Positions 45,407 to 57,400 of a stretch of 64,000 nt of DNA are shown piece by piece (the first letter of the stretch is position 1; each line of letters begins with the position of its first letter). A program made the position numbers and the translations under genes. The notes below the pieces were generated by a model. The model was not told where the DNA came from, ran no database searches, and worked only from the letters and a program-made list of their open reading frames with translations. The stretch comes from Dasypus novemcinctus (lineage: Eukaryota; Chordata; Mammalia; Cingulata; Dasypodidae): positions 14,392,029 through 14,456,028 of the forward strand of contig NC_080702.1 of the NCBI RefSeq assembly GCF_030445035.2, written 5' to 3'.

Positions 45407-45756
45407 GGGAAACGGACTTGGCCCAGTGGTTAGGGCGTCCGTCTACCACATGGGAGGTGACCCGTGTGGAGGTGGCGCATGTGCAGTGCTGATGCGCGCA
45501 AGGAGTGCCGGGCCACGAAAGGGTGTCCCCGCATATGGTAGCCCCATGCGCAAGGAGTGCGCCCATGAGGAGAGCCGCCCAGCGTGAAAAGAAAGTGCAG
45601 CCTGCCCAGGAATGGCGCCGCCCACACTTCCGGTGCCACTGACGACAACAGAAGAGGACAAAGAAACAAAACGCAGCAAATAGACACCGAGAACAGACAA
45701 CCGGGGGGGGGGGGGGTGTTAAATAAATAAATAAATCTTTAAAAAACAAAAAAAAG
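45407..45756 (+). repeat. DAS-type SINE in ORF2, internally deleted
   Basis: Perfect 16-bp target duplication aaagaaatacaaatga (45391-45406 and 45757-45772). The B box has been deleted: the sequence jumps from 'catgggaggt' to 'gacccgtgtgg'. A run of 14 G lies at 45703-45716. It is probably the youngest insertion in this L1. Confidence 0.95.
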
Positions 45757-46614
45757 AAAGAAATACAAATGAAAAAACTATATGGAAAAATATTCAACAT
45801 CATTAATGATCAGGGAAATGCAAATCAAAACGAGATATCATCTCACAGCAATCAGAATGGTCACTATTAAAAAGTCAGAGAACTACAAGTGTTGGAGAGG
45901 ATGTGGAAAGGTAGGAACACTTATTCACTGTCAGAAGGAATGCAGAAAGGTATAGCCACTGTGGAGGACTGTTTGGCAGTTCCTAAAGAAGTTGACTATA
46001 GATTTGCCATGTGATGCTGCAATACCACTACTGGATAAACACCCAGAAGAACTGAGAGCAGTGACATGAATAAACATCCGCACACCTACATTCATAGTGG
46101 TGCTATTCACAATTGCAAAGCTGGAAACAACCCAGGTGTACATCAGCCAGTAAATGGATAAACAAATGGTGATGTATTCACGTGATGGAATCTCATGCAG
46201 TGGTAAGAAGAAATAAAGTCATAAACCATTTGACAATGTGAATGAACCTGGGGGACAGTATGGTGAAGAAAGCCAGACACAAAAGAACAAATACAGGAGG
46301 CTTTCATTACTATGACCTAAGTATATTGTGTAACATAATGTATGATTCCATTACATAAAATGTAAAACATAAATCAATTTATAGAGGAGAAAAGTATTTG
46401 TGCAAAAATAGCTAGAAATGGGATCTGTGGACAGCAGAAAAAGCACAGAGAGATCGAGAGGTGATGGATTTTCTTATTTGTTTTATCATTTATTATTATT
46501 GAGATAATAAAAATAATCTAATGATGACTGAGGTGATCAAAGCATAACTATGTGATTGTGCCAAATACACTGATTGTGCACTATGGATGAATTGCATGCC
46601 TTTAAAAAAAAAAA

Positions 46615-47025
46615 AGGCAAACCGCACTTAAAAATGGGAAAAAATGTGAATACATACTTAACAAAGAAGAAATGAATGATTCTTTTCATCACTAGAGAAA
46701 CACACATTAAAATCTGCTATATATACTAGAATGGTTAAAATCAAGAGACATAATACCAACTGTTAAAGAAGATGTGGAAAAACTGGAGCCCTCATACATT
46801 TCTGGTGAGAATGCAAAATGGTGCTGCCACTTTGGGAAACATTTTGTCAGATACTTAAAAATATAAACTTACCATAATTCCTGCTAACTCCACTCTAAAA
46901 ATCTATCCGAGACAAACAAAATTGTGTTTGTGCAATGATTCCTATGGCAACTGTATGACAGCCAAAACTAGAAAAAAATACGAATGTCTACTAGCTGGTG
47001 CATGGATAAGAAAAGGGGGTACATC
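46615..47025 (+). pseudogene. Old L1 ORF2 C-terminal fragment
   Basis: Degraded ORF2 end (aaacacacattaaaatctgc, 'gaatgcaaaatggtgctgcc'). It directly follows the poly(A) of the L1 above and is the likely older target of that insertion. Confidence 0.7.
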
Positions 47026-48480
47026 CATAAACAGATCTGCATCTTTATTTAATTTCAGGCAATCTCCCCGTTCCCCCACGCCGCCATTGGAAGCAGCCCA
47101 CCAGGCCTGTCCACAACCAACCTGGAGGGTACACAAGCCTCTACAGGACTAACTTTAGTACTGATTATAGATTCAAAAAGAAGACCAGAAGTGCCATGTG
47201 TAGGGAAACCACAACTGAGTCCAATATTCTGTCACTATGGGGAACATAAATTCCAAAGTAGGGACCACTGGCAGGGCACTAAACTACTGAGCTATCTACC
47301 CTGACTCAAGTGTCTGGATGCCTCCAGAACCCTCAGGAGCCCAGTTGTTTGGGGTAGAATCTACTTTGGCAGTCAAAGAGATCCTGCTGATACATGCATG
47401 AACATTACCTCCGGGATGACCTCCGATTCACCTCACTCTGAAATCTCTAGCCACACAAATTCATTTATCTTTATCTTTTCCCCATTTAGGCCAAGGTCTT
47501 TCTCCAGTTGCATTGCTAGCTGGTGCTTAGTAGTAATCCCTTCGTGCCAGGGAGTCTCATACCCTGGAGTCATGTCCCATACAGGGGGGAAGATAATGGA
47601 TTTATATGGTGAGTTTGGCTTAGATAGAGGCCACATGTGAGCAACAAGGAGGCTCCCAGGAGGCAATTCTTAGACACCCTATAATACTAGGCTAAGTTTT
47701 GATTTCGAGTGTAAAGGTTCATAAGCACAGTCATCAATATCAAGTGTCCATTAGTAGAACATCCTCCTTCACTAGCCATTGCCCCTGTACTCGGGGGATT
47801 CTGGCTGATGTCTTAGAGAATGTGGCAGAGCTCCCTAGATGGCAATTTGATATTCCTTCAGTTACTTTATGAATCTCCATCCACCATGGCAATGCCTCAT
47901 GAACATAAATTTACATGCCTTATATGTATACCCAGGTGAGCTTCCTGCCATGTTATCCCCTGTCACTGACATCCCACTCCAGTGATCCTCCCCTGCCACA
48001 GAAAGAGAACCACAAGTACTGGAGAGGACGTGGACAGACAGAACACTTATTCACTGTTGGTGGGAATGTAGAATGATACAGCCACTGTGGAGGACTGTTT
48101 GGTGGTTCCTAAACAAGTTGAATATAAACTTCCCCCATGATGCTGTATTATCACTACTGGGTACATAACCAGAAAAACTGTAGCAGGGACACAGACATCT
48201 ATACACGGATGTTCATAGAAGCATTATTCACGATTGTGAAAAGTTGGGAACACCCCAGGTGTCCATCAACTGATGAACAGATACACAAATTGAGGTATTC
48301 ACATGATGGAACATTATGCAGCAGTAAGAAGAAATGAAGTCAGAAAGCATGTAACAACATGGATGAATCTAAAGGACATTATGTTGAGGGAAGCAAGCCA
48401 GACACAGAAGGACAAATACTATATGACTGGATTGGATTACTAAGAACCTAATATATTGTAATGTATGACTGAAAAAAATT
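47026..48480 (-). mobile_element. L1 with 5' inversion
   Basis: 47026-48000 is an L1 3'UTR on the minus strand. 48001-48480 is the ORF2 end on the plus strand. Read on the minus strand, this is an inverted ORF2 piece joined to a sense 3'UTR, the pattern left by twin-primed L1 insertion. Confidence 0.6.
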
Positions 48481-49390
48481 TATATGTATCCAATATATTT
48501 AATTTAGAAATGTATATCTTCATTCAACAGTATTTTCTTTTTTAAGAAACTATTGCTTACATATTCAATTATTAAATTTACAAAATAAGGTTTAAAATTT
48601 TAAAAGTGAGGTTACACTGAAGAGTTGAGAATTGGAGCCTTAACATGTGATCTGTTACTCAAGAAAAGAGGTAACAAAAGAGATAAGAGTAACCAAAAAG
48701 TTATTTTTCAGCATTGTAAAACCATGTGTGAAATATGAATATGGATAAAACTGCATATACAAGACTCTATTCTTTGAAATTGAACAAATGTATGTTAACA
48801 CTACAAAATGTTAATATCACTTATGCTAAGGGAAAGAAACCTGACACAAAGTACTACATATCGCATGATTCCATTTATAGAAAATGTAGATATGTTTATA
48901 AAAATGAAGTTAGATTTCCGGTTATGGACGGCTGGGGAAGGACTACTAAGGGGCGTGGGGTTTTTCTTTTCAGAATACTGAAAATGTTCTAAAAAATTTT
49001 ATGGTGATGAAGGCACAATATTGTGATTATACTAAAAGCCACTGGTTACACACTTTGGATAGATGGTATGGTATGTGAATATGTCTCAATAAAACTGCTT
49101 AATACATAAATAATTGTGCTAGAACAGCCAGAAAAAGAAGGGATTTCTAGCAGGGTAAACAGATACAGGGCTGAAGAACTGTCTTATTAGTTTATTTTTC
49201 TTATTATTGAAATAATGAAAATATTCTAATGATGACTGAGGTAATGAATGCACATCTATGTCATTATATCAAATACCATGCATGGTATACTTTGAAAGAA
49301 TTGTATGCTTTATTAATAAGTATCAATAAAACTGATTTGTTAGAAATATACACATATATCATTAAATTATTTTCTTTAAGGAAAAAAAAA
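48481..49390 (+). repeat. Old L1 3' ends
   Basis: 48620-49110 matches the 3'UTR at 30640-30955, ending 'ctcaataaaactgc'. 49130-49390 matches the end of the L1 at 46420-46612. Confidence 0.7.
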
Positions 49391-50710
49391 AGGACTATTA
49401 ATCCTCATCCAAAGATTTCATTGCTAAGGTTCTGGTATAAAACCTTCCTGAATTTCCCCACTGATGGTAGCATCATATTCTTCCTCATCATACTTAGGGT
49501 CTGCTGAGTGACAGTGCATTGGGAGAACAGTGTGGTCATCTGCATGGAAGTGACAGGGCACCCACTAGCCCTGCCTGGCTTCCCCCCTTCCAGGGTGGCA
49601 ACCCTGTGAAAACCACCTACAGAAGTTCAGAGGGAAGGGCAGGGGACAAAAGAAGGGGCTAGGGGTTGAGAAGATCCAGCCCATCTGTCCTAAGACCAGC
49701 TGCTCCACAGCCCTCAACTGCTCCCCTAGAATGGGAACAACTCTTCTAAGAGGCTGAGAACAGTAAACACAGAGGCTTCCTCTGCAGCCCGGCTCCTTTA
49801 AGGCCAGCTGGGTGACTGCTCTTGGCAGACAAAGCAGGGCAAGAATGGTGTCCCCAAGTCACCCAGTCACCTCCCTCCCAAGGAGAGGCTCCCTGGAGCT
49901 CCTGGAAATACTCAGCACACCCCTGGGCTCCCTCAGCAGCCTCGGGCAGGTGGCCTGACCAGCAGGCGCCCTTCCCCAGTCTGTGCAGAGGGTCCCAGCA
50001 GGCACCCAAATCCAGGGGCCCCCACTGGCCAGCTGCCCTCCTCCAGCCCTAGCAAGCTACCACCTTAGCAGGAGTTCACGAACCATTTCCACCCAGCATG
50101 ACTCCAAGAAATCAACTTTTAAGAAAAGCTGTAACCACTACCAAAAGGAAAAGAGTGTTCCTGGGACCATGGGGAGCTCTGAGGGAAGCCAAGGCTGAAG
50201 CTGTCCCAGGGCTTCTAGTGCCGCCACAGCCAGGAGGGGACACAGTGGGAGTGGGTCCCTAGAACCCAGACCTCACCTGCCCTGTGGAATCTCAGAGAGC
50301 AGAAAGGAGTAAAACAGGAAAGACACACAATTAAAGGCTCAAGTGACCCACCAGGGCTTTGACCGCAAAGTCCCTAAGGGGAGGAGGGGCCCACACCTGC
50401 AGACCACTGGGGAAGGATACACACTTTTAGTTGCAAACGGTTGTGATCCCTACAAAACTCCCAGGCTGGACACAAACCTGCACCCAGAGGCCCCACCCGG
50501 GAGGGGTCCCCATTCACTGGGCTCCCTGCAGGCACACACCATGTGTCAGTCACGCTCCCCCTGAGCCTTCCCAGGAGCCCTTCCCCTAGGAGCAATCAAT
50601 TCCCCTCAGCAGTAACCCCTTTAAGAGCCAGCTGCTGCAGGCCAGGCCCTGAGCCTTAACTTCCCAGGTGCAGAAGAAAGCCAAGCAGCCTCTGCCTGGC
50701 TCCAGAGGAA
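49391..50710. other. Single-copy sequence left of the minisatellite
   Basis: GC-moderate DNA. I looked on both strands for KRAB or other coding exons and found none. It could be intronic to a minus-strand transcript starting at the CpG island. Confidence 0.4.
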
Positions 50711-52320
50711 AATTTGAAGTGTAGGACCTGGAAAGGGGGCGCTGAAAGGGGAAGGACCCCAGGCACCTGGGAGAGTCAGGAGGGTGGAGGGAGGGGCAAA
50801 GGGGTGGACCATGGGGGGACCTTGGGGAACTCAGGGAGGGAAGGGGCACTGTGGAGGGGGAGAAGGGACCATGGAGGGGAGCAGGGACCATGGAGGGGAG
50901 GAGGGGTCATGGGGTAGCTGGAAGGGCTGTGGGGGGCAGGAGAGACCAAGGGGAGGCAGGAGGGAATGTGGGGGAACAGACTTTGAGGGGAGACCGTGGG
51001 TGGGGGAATCAAGGGGAATCATGGAGGAGGGGAACCATGGAGAGGGAGAGGGACTTTGGAAGGGGAGAGGGAACACCGGGGGAGAAGAGGGACCATGTAG
51101 GGGAGGGACTGTGGGGAGGCAGGAGTTAATGTGAGAGTGGAGAGAGCATGGGGGGAGGGGGGGTGGGGGGGAGGGACCATGGTGTGGAGGGGTCATGGGT
51201 GGGCAGTAGGGGCCGTGGGGTGTAAGAGGGAGCATGGGGGGAGAGGAGGGAGCACTGGGGGGAAGGAGGGAGCATGGAGGTGGAAGGAGGGACCTTGAGG
51301 GGGAGGATCCATGGGGAGGCGAGAGGAACTGTGGGAATAAAGGGGGTGCAGCAGAGCAGGTGGTACTGGTGGGGGGAAAAGTGGGACTTTGGGGGGTTGG
51401 AGATACTGTGGGGTTGGTGGGGGGGAGTAGAGACCATGGAGTGGCAGGAGGGACCTTGGTGGGAGGGAATGTCGGCTGGAGGAGGGACTTTGGGGCGAGG
51501 AGGGACCATGGGGGGGAGGGAGGGACCTAGGGAGGTGGGAGGAACTGTGGGGGTGGAAGAAGCCTGGCAGAACAGGAAGGATCTTGGGGGGAGCAAGAGG
51601 GACTGGGGGGGGGGGCAAAAGGGATGCTGGAGAGGACAGGAGGAACCTTTGGGGAGTGAAGGAACTGTGGGGGCAGATGGGACAATGGGGGGGGGGACCA
51701 TGAGGGGAAGGAGGGACCATGAGGCAAGAGGAGATATGGTGGAGGAGCAGGAGGGACCCTGGGGAAGCAGGAGGGACTGAGGGAAGGAGGAAAGGTAGGG
51801 GTGGAGCAGGAACTTGGAAGGGGCAGGAAAGACCTCGAGGGTGAGGAAAGACCTTGGTGGGAAGGGACCTTGGGGAGGTGGGAGTGACCATGAGGGTGAA
51901 GGGAGCCTGGGAGGCAGGAGGGAAGGGAGGGAGGAGGGACCACAGGGGGGCAGGAGGGACGTCTGAGCTACTAGGACCTTAGGGGGGAGGACAAGAGAAC
52001 AGTGGGGGTGACAGGAGGAACTGTAGGGGTGCAAGTAGCATGCAGAGCAGGAGGGACCATCCAGGATCAGGAGACACTATGGGGGGAAGAGGAGGGACCT
52101 TGGAGGGGACAAGAGAGGCTTTGGAAGTAAGGAGGAACCATGGGGAAGGCAGGACGGTCTCAGGGGGGAAGGGACCCTGAAGGCAAGAAGGGACCTTGGG
52201 AGAATAGGGACCTTTTCGGAGAGAAAGAACAGTGGGGAGAGGGGTTGTAGGAGGGGACATGGGGAGGACAGGAAGGGGGGGGTTAGGAGGGTCCGTGGGG
52301 GGGGGGGGTAGGAAGGAGGG
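50711..52320. repeat. 1.6-kb purine-rich degenerate minisatellite
   Basis: The plus strand is almost free of C and consists of loosely repeated units of about 25-30 bp around 'gggaccatgggggaggagg'. It contains many G-runs. Long minus-strand frames here (302 and 232 codons) are Pro/Ser-rich products of the repeat, not genes. Confidence 0.85.
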
Positions 52321-53041
52321 CGGGGTTGGGGCGGGCCGCCCTTCCCGTGGGCCGCGGGACCCTTATTCTCACAGGGCGCTCCGCGCCACAGGCCAGTCAG
52401 GCTGGGCTGGGACCCCCGACTGCACCCTGAGCCGCGCCCCCGTCCGCGGAAGCAGCGCCCCCACCCAGCGCGGCCCTGAGACCCAACAGGCCCCGAGACC
52501 GCGCAGGACCCGGGCGCCGCGCACAACTTTCCAGGACCCGCGCCCCACAGGCGAGCCAGCAGGAACTTGAGGGGGCGCGGCACGGGCGCCCCCTCGACGC
52601 AGCAAGGGGAGGCTCGCTCGCCCGCTTTTCCGCGCCTCTGGGGGTCCCGGCCCGCCTGCGCCCCGCCCCGACGCCAAGTCGGGTCCCCAAACTTACCGCT
52701 ACCGTGGGTGGGAACACAGGCGGGGCCCTTAAGCGCTCCTGCAGCCCCACACGCCAGCTGACAACACGTCCCTCCTGCCCTCGGGGTCCCGGGGGGCACC
52801 CCCAGAACACGCCAGCAGGACCTCGTGCGCTCCCCAAACACCAACAGCTCTTACAGGAGCCCCGCCAACGTGGACTGGGCGGGACTTAAGGGGCGGGGCT
52901 TCTGCGCCTGCGCCTGGGCCAATGAGGCCCCGCCCCGCTCCAGGACTCCACGCCCCTAAGAGAGCGCGGCCCTACCCTTGACGGACAGCGCCAGGCACCC
53001 AGTCATGGTACTGTCGAACCTGCCCGCGGGACACCACCTGT
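52321..53041 (-). promoter_or_regulatory. CpG island promoter with possible minus-strand first exon
   Basis: Dense CpG and GC boxes (ggggcgggg). An NRF1-like tctgcgcctgcgcctg lies at about 52901-52916 and a CCAAT box at about 52919. On the minus strand, a strong donor GCG|GTAAGT lies at 52697/52696, which would end a first exon of about 200 bp starting near 52900. The gene is not identifiable. An L1 at 53042 abuts the right edge. Confidence 0.6.
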
Positions 53042-55640
53042 GCAAAAATCACAACACTTATGTACACCAGTAACGACCAATCTGAGGAGGAAATGAAGAA
53101 AAAAAACTATGATTTAAAATAGTAAATTTTAAAAATCGGATATATCGGAATAACTTTAACTAAAGCTGTAAATGACGTACACAGAAAACTACACAACACT
53201 GTTCAAGGAAATCAAAGAAGACGTAAATAAGTGGAAGAATATTTTCTGTTCATGGAAAGGAAGAATAAATATCATTAGCATGGCTATCCTACCCAAACTA
53301 AACTACAGACAATGCAATCCCAATAAAAATCAAAACGGCATTTTTTACTGAATTGAAAAACCTACCTATGAAATGTATTTGGAAGGGCAAAAGGCCCAGA
53401 ACAGTAAAAGACTTATTGAAAAAGGAAAATCAAATCAGAGGACTCACATTACCTGACTTTAAAACATACTATAAAGCAACAGGGGTCAAAAATGGCATGG
53501 TATTCTCACAAGGATAGACACACTGACCAATGGAGCTGAATTTAGAGTTCTTATACAGATCCTCACATAGAGTCACCGGTATTTGACAAGGACACAAGCC
53601 CACTCAGCTGAGAGAGAACGACCTCTTCAAAAATTGGTGGGTGGAAAACTGGATATCCATATGCAAAAGACTGAGAGGACAACACCATTTCAAACCTTAC
53701 TAAAAAATCAACTCAAGATGGGTCAAAGCTCTAAATACAAAAGCCAAGACCATGAACACCTTGGAAGATAATGTAAGGAAACATCTACAGGGACTTGTAA
53801 CAGGAAATCCGTTCATGAACATCACACTCAAAGCAGGAGCAGAAAAAGAAAAAATAGATAAAAGGGAAGTCCTCAAAATTAAAACCTTTTGCACCTCAAA
53901 GGAGTCTGTCAAGAAAGTGAAAAGACTGCCTATCCAATAAAAGAAAATATTTGGTAACCATATATCTGATAGGAGCCTAATACCTAGCATACGTGAAGAA
54001 ATCTTTTATCTCAAAAATAAGAAAACAAACAACCCATTTTTAAAAAGGACAAGAGATTTGAACAGAACTTCTCCAAAGAAGGAATACAAAGTAAATAAAA
54101 TAAAATAAAATAAAAAAAAGAGTGCATGAAAAGATGCTCAACATCACTAACTATAAGGGATCAAAACTACAATGAGATACCATCTTAGACCCAATATACT
54201 GATGGTTATTAAAGGCCAGAAGACAACAAGTGTTGGAGAGGGTGTGGAGGAATGGGAACCGTCATCCACTGACAGTGGGAACGTAGAATGATCCATCCAC
54301 TGTGGAGGAGAGATTGGCTGTTCCTCAAAAAACTAACTACAGATTTGCCATGTGACCCAGCATTCCACTGCTGGGTATATAACCAGAAGAATTGAAAACA
54401 AGGATATCAACAGATATATACACACCAATGTTTCATGGGAGCATTATTCACTATTGCCAAAAGTTGGAATCAACCTAAATGCCCCTCAACAAATGAGTGC
54501 ATAAACAAAATATGGTATACACATACAAAGGAATGCTTCTTAGCTCTAAGAACGAATACAGTACAGAAACACAGGATAACATGGATTAATCTTGAGAACC
54601 TTATGTTGAGTGAAGCAAGGCAAGAATTAAAGGACAAATATTACATGACCTCTCTGATATGACTTAAGCAAATTGAGCCGACTCAGACAGCTAGAGTCTG
54701 GAAGATAGGTAGAGAGACCTAAGAGGCTTCAAACTGAGTTGTGAGGTCATCAGAGGGGTCGTGCTTATGCATGTCTCAGCAGGATGTCATAGAGAGCCAA
54801 AGATGATACTAGACAACCCCAGGTAGTAGTGCTCCTAAGGGCTATGAAGACACCCTGGTCCTATGGTCATCGCAGATAGCTCGAGAGATCAGTGCCTTAA
54901 TGGTGGGCCCTAATTTGGAATTGTTCTCCTAAGTGTGATGATGTTGGATTCAAATGTGACTTTCTACACATGCCTCTTCTGAACCTGTGGTTGGTGCTGG
55001 GACTGCAGTATGCACAGGAGACTTGGATTTCTGGGCTGCCCACGTGCCAGCTGGGGGCTCAGCCTCTGTGGTGTTGCAGCACCTACACTCCAGTTCATTG
55101 GAATTATCCAGGTCAGTTGAAACGGAGGTGAGGATGGACAACCACCACACCAAGGAACCAAAAGAGCCAAAGCTGCGGTCATGAGAGTCACATCCACCAG
55201 CCACGTGGGAAAGAAGCCCCTTCTCAATCAAGAGAAGGACTTGGCATCGCCATCCCAGGGTCCTCAGGATAGAGGAATAAAATATGGACTAGAATGGAAC
55301 TGATATTCTACTATAGAATTATTGTGACTCTAGCAACGGAAGCAATTATGTCATTGACTGGACTCAGGGGCATTTTTGAGACTTGGAGACGTCATGAATG
55401 ATATTGCAGGGACAGATGCAGGACATTATGTATCCTGCCATAACCCACTGAATGGGCTGGAAGACAGTGTAAACTACTCTAAATAATAGTCCATGCTGTG
55501 TGGCAGTGCTTCAAAATGTATCCATCAAATGCAATGCATGTACCACACTAATGAAAGAACCTCTTTATGTGGGAAAGGTAGGGGGAGTGGGGAGTGGGGC
55601 ATCTGGAAACCTATTTTGTTTTTTTAGAATAATGTATTTT
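53042..55640 (+). mobile_element. 5'-truncated L1: ORF2 end and 3'UTR
   Basis: This begins in the ORF2 thumb (ttcaaggaaatcaaagaaga at about 53203) and continues through the C-terminus to about 54660. The 3'UTR follows to 55640. Short open frames survive (53583-53771, 53752-53940). An (AAAAT)n run lies at 54091-54118. Confidence 0.88.
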
Positions 55641-56985
55641 TTTTTAATCTCCACCCTCATAGCATTTTTTTAAATTTTTTATTATTTTTTTTATTAATTG
55701 ATTTTGTAAAAATATTACATTACAAAAAAATATATGAGGACCCCTTCAACCCCACCACCCCCACCCCACCACTCCCCCCCCCCCCCCCCCAGCAACACTC
55801 ATTCCCATCATCATGACACATCCATTGCATTTGGTAAGTACGTCTCTGGGCACCTCTGCACCTCATGGTCAATGGTCCGCATCATGGCCCATACTCTCCC
55901 CCATTCCATCCAGTGGGCCCTGTGAGGATTTATAATGTCCGGTGATTGCCCCTAAAGCACCATCCAGGGCAGCTCCAAGTCCCAAAGACACCTCCACATA
56001 TCGTCTCTTCCTGCCATTTCCCATACCCATTAGCCACCATGTCCACTTTTCCCACTCCAATGCCACCTTTTCTCTGTGGACATTGGATTGGTTGTGTCCA
56101 TTGCACCTCTATGTCAAGAGGAGGCTCAGATTCCTCATGGATACTGGATGCAATCCTCTCGCTTTCAATTGTAGGCACCCTAGGCTCCATGGTGTGGTGG
56201 TTGTCCTTCTTCAACTCCATCTTAGCTGAGTGAGGTGAGTCCAATAAATCAGATTGTAGGTGCTGGAGTCTGTTGAGGCTCAGGGCCTGGCTATCACATT
56301 GTCAGTCCAGAGATTCAGGTCCCCTAAATATATCTTAAGCCCCGACACCAACTACAACTCCAGCACAGTAGCATGAAAGTCTTAAGAGGAGAGATCCCAT
56401 CTGATTCCAGATTCATCACGCATAAACACCAGCTCCAAAGAAGGGCCATCTGACATGGCAGTTAATCCCATCTGCTATGACCATAGCACCCATGGGCCTC
56501 TTTAGTCCTCAAAGGAACCAATATCTGGGGGTTGTATCTACTTTATCTGTCTCTTAGACTCTGCTCAGTTGTGCATAAGGGCAATCCTTCTGACAGCCTC
56601 CAGACTCTTTTTTAGAGACTCGTAGCCATATAAACTCATTTCTCTTTTCCATTTCCCCCTTAGATTAGGTCAAACAGCATTTTAAAGTCATGTTATTTTA
56701 TGTAGACAGGGATATTCTGCTGATCTGCATTGAACCTTCCATTCAAGGTCATTCTCCAGTTGCATCATCAGTTGGTAGTTGATAGTGATCCCTCGGTGCC
56801 AGGGAGGCTCATCCCCGGGGGTGATGTCCCACGCTGGGGGGAAGGCACTGCATTTACATGCTGAGTTTGGCTTCGAGACTGGCCACATTTGAGCAACATG
56901 AAGGCTGTCAGGAGGAAACTCCCAGGCACAATGCTGCTCTAGGCCTTGTTCTTATTTCAGGCATATCAGCCCCGTAGCATTTTGT
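55641..56985 (-). mobile_element. L1 3'UTR, reverse, short subfamily
   Basis: Minus-strand 3'UTR whose A-rich end lies against the tail of the plus-strand L1. It shares the 72-bp deletion of the copy at 12487. A 17-C run lies at 55774-55790. The 3'UTR reading frame is open at 55930-56244, and an antisense frame at 55946-56233. Confidence 0.88.
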
Positions 56986-57034
56986 GTGCTGTCTGCTCTA
57001 TGTCCATTCACAGTAAGTACTTCTGGGTCAGTAT

Positions 57035-57400
57035 TTAACGTGTGTGTGTGTTTTTTTTTTTTAATTATTTATTCCCCTTCCCTTGTGGCTTGTTTGCTGT
57101 CCCCTCTCTGTCCATTCGCTGCAAGTTCTTCTGTGTTTTGGTTTTTTGGTTTTTTGCTTGTCTCCCTTTTTCTTGTGTCACCTTGCTAAGTCAGCTCTCT
57201 GTGGCGCTTGGGGGCCAGTGGCACTCCGTGGCCATGTGGGCTGGGCGGTACGCTGCGGCACCCAGACTGGCAGCACATCCCAGCTTGCCAGCAACCCTGC
57301 TTTCACAAGAAGGCCCCGGGATGCCGACACAGGGCCCCCATATGGTAGACGGGAGCCCAACTGTTTAAGCAAGCCACAGCTACTTCCCCATCCTATATTT
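57035..57400 (-). repeat. DAS-type SINE, reverse, short-body form
   Basis: Minus strand: head 'gggaagtagctgtggcttgc', tail and T-rich end at 57040-57065. Interrupts L1 sequence. Confidence 0.88.

Larger units (their letters stand above)
41640..46340 (+). pseudogene. L1 ORF2 (endonuclease and reverse transcriptase), broken
   Basis: ORF2p nicks target DNA and copies L1 RNA. Endonuclease motifs remain: GDFNT at about 41827-41841 and SRIDH at about 41997-42011. The RT start is open at 43359-43706. The RT catalytic FVDD is at about 44249-44260, followed by TGA. The C-terminal region runs to about 46340. Three SINEs split it (42194, 42908, 45407). Confidence 0.8.
38112..46614 (+). mobile_element. 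Nearly full-length L1 with six nested insertions
   Basis: In order: 5'UTR (about 38120-39780), ORF1 (about 39785-41370), spacer, ORF2 (about 41640-46340), 3'UTR and poly(A) near 46599-46612. Interruptions are a solo LTR (39032-39672) and five SINEs (40102, 40778, 42194, 42908, 45407). Removing them leaves about 6.0 kb, close to a complete L1. The reading frames contain many stops, so it is inactive. The 5'UTR differs from the one at 14262 and contains an imperfect direct repeat about 147 bp apart (38417 and 38564). Confidence 0.85.

Noticed and set aside
51126-52034. 302-codon minus-strand open frame rich in Pro and Ser
   Set aside because: It lies wholly in the purine-rich minisatellite. 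C-rich complements rarely contain stops, and several overlapping frames are open together.
49746-52697. KRAB zinc-finger gene on the minus strand
   Set aside because: CpG-island first exons of this kind are common to such genes, but no KRAB box or C2H2 repeats were found on either strand.
52077-52844. 255-codon minus-strand frame over the CpG island
   Set aside because: GC-rich DNA lacks stops by composition, the frame runs through the strong splice donor, and no domain is recognisable.
52986-53060. Plus-strand first exon starting at an ATG near 53005
   Set aside because: The frame is short, no donor follows, and L1 sequence begins within about 40 bases.
55946-56233. Antisense frame in the L1 3'UTR as an independent gene
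   Set aside because: It is also open in the copy at 12725-13045, but it mirrors the sense frame over the same stop-poor sequence. The sense frame is the simpler thing to test first.
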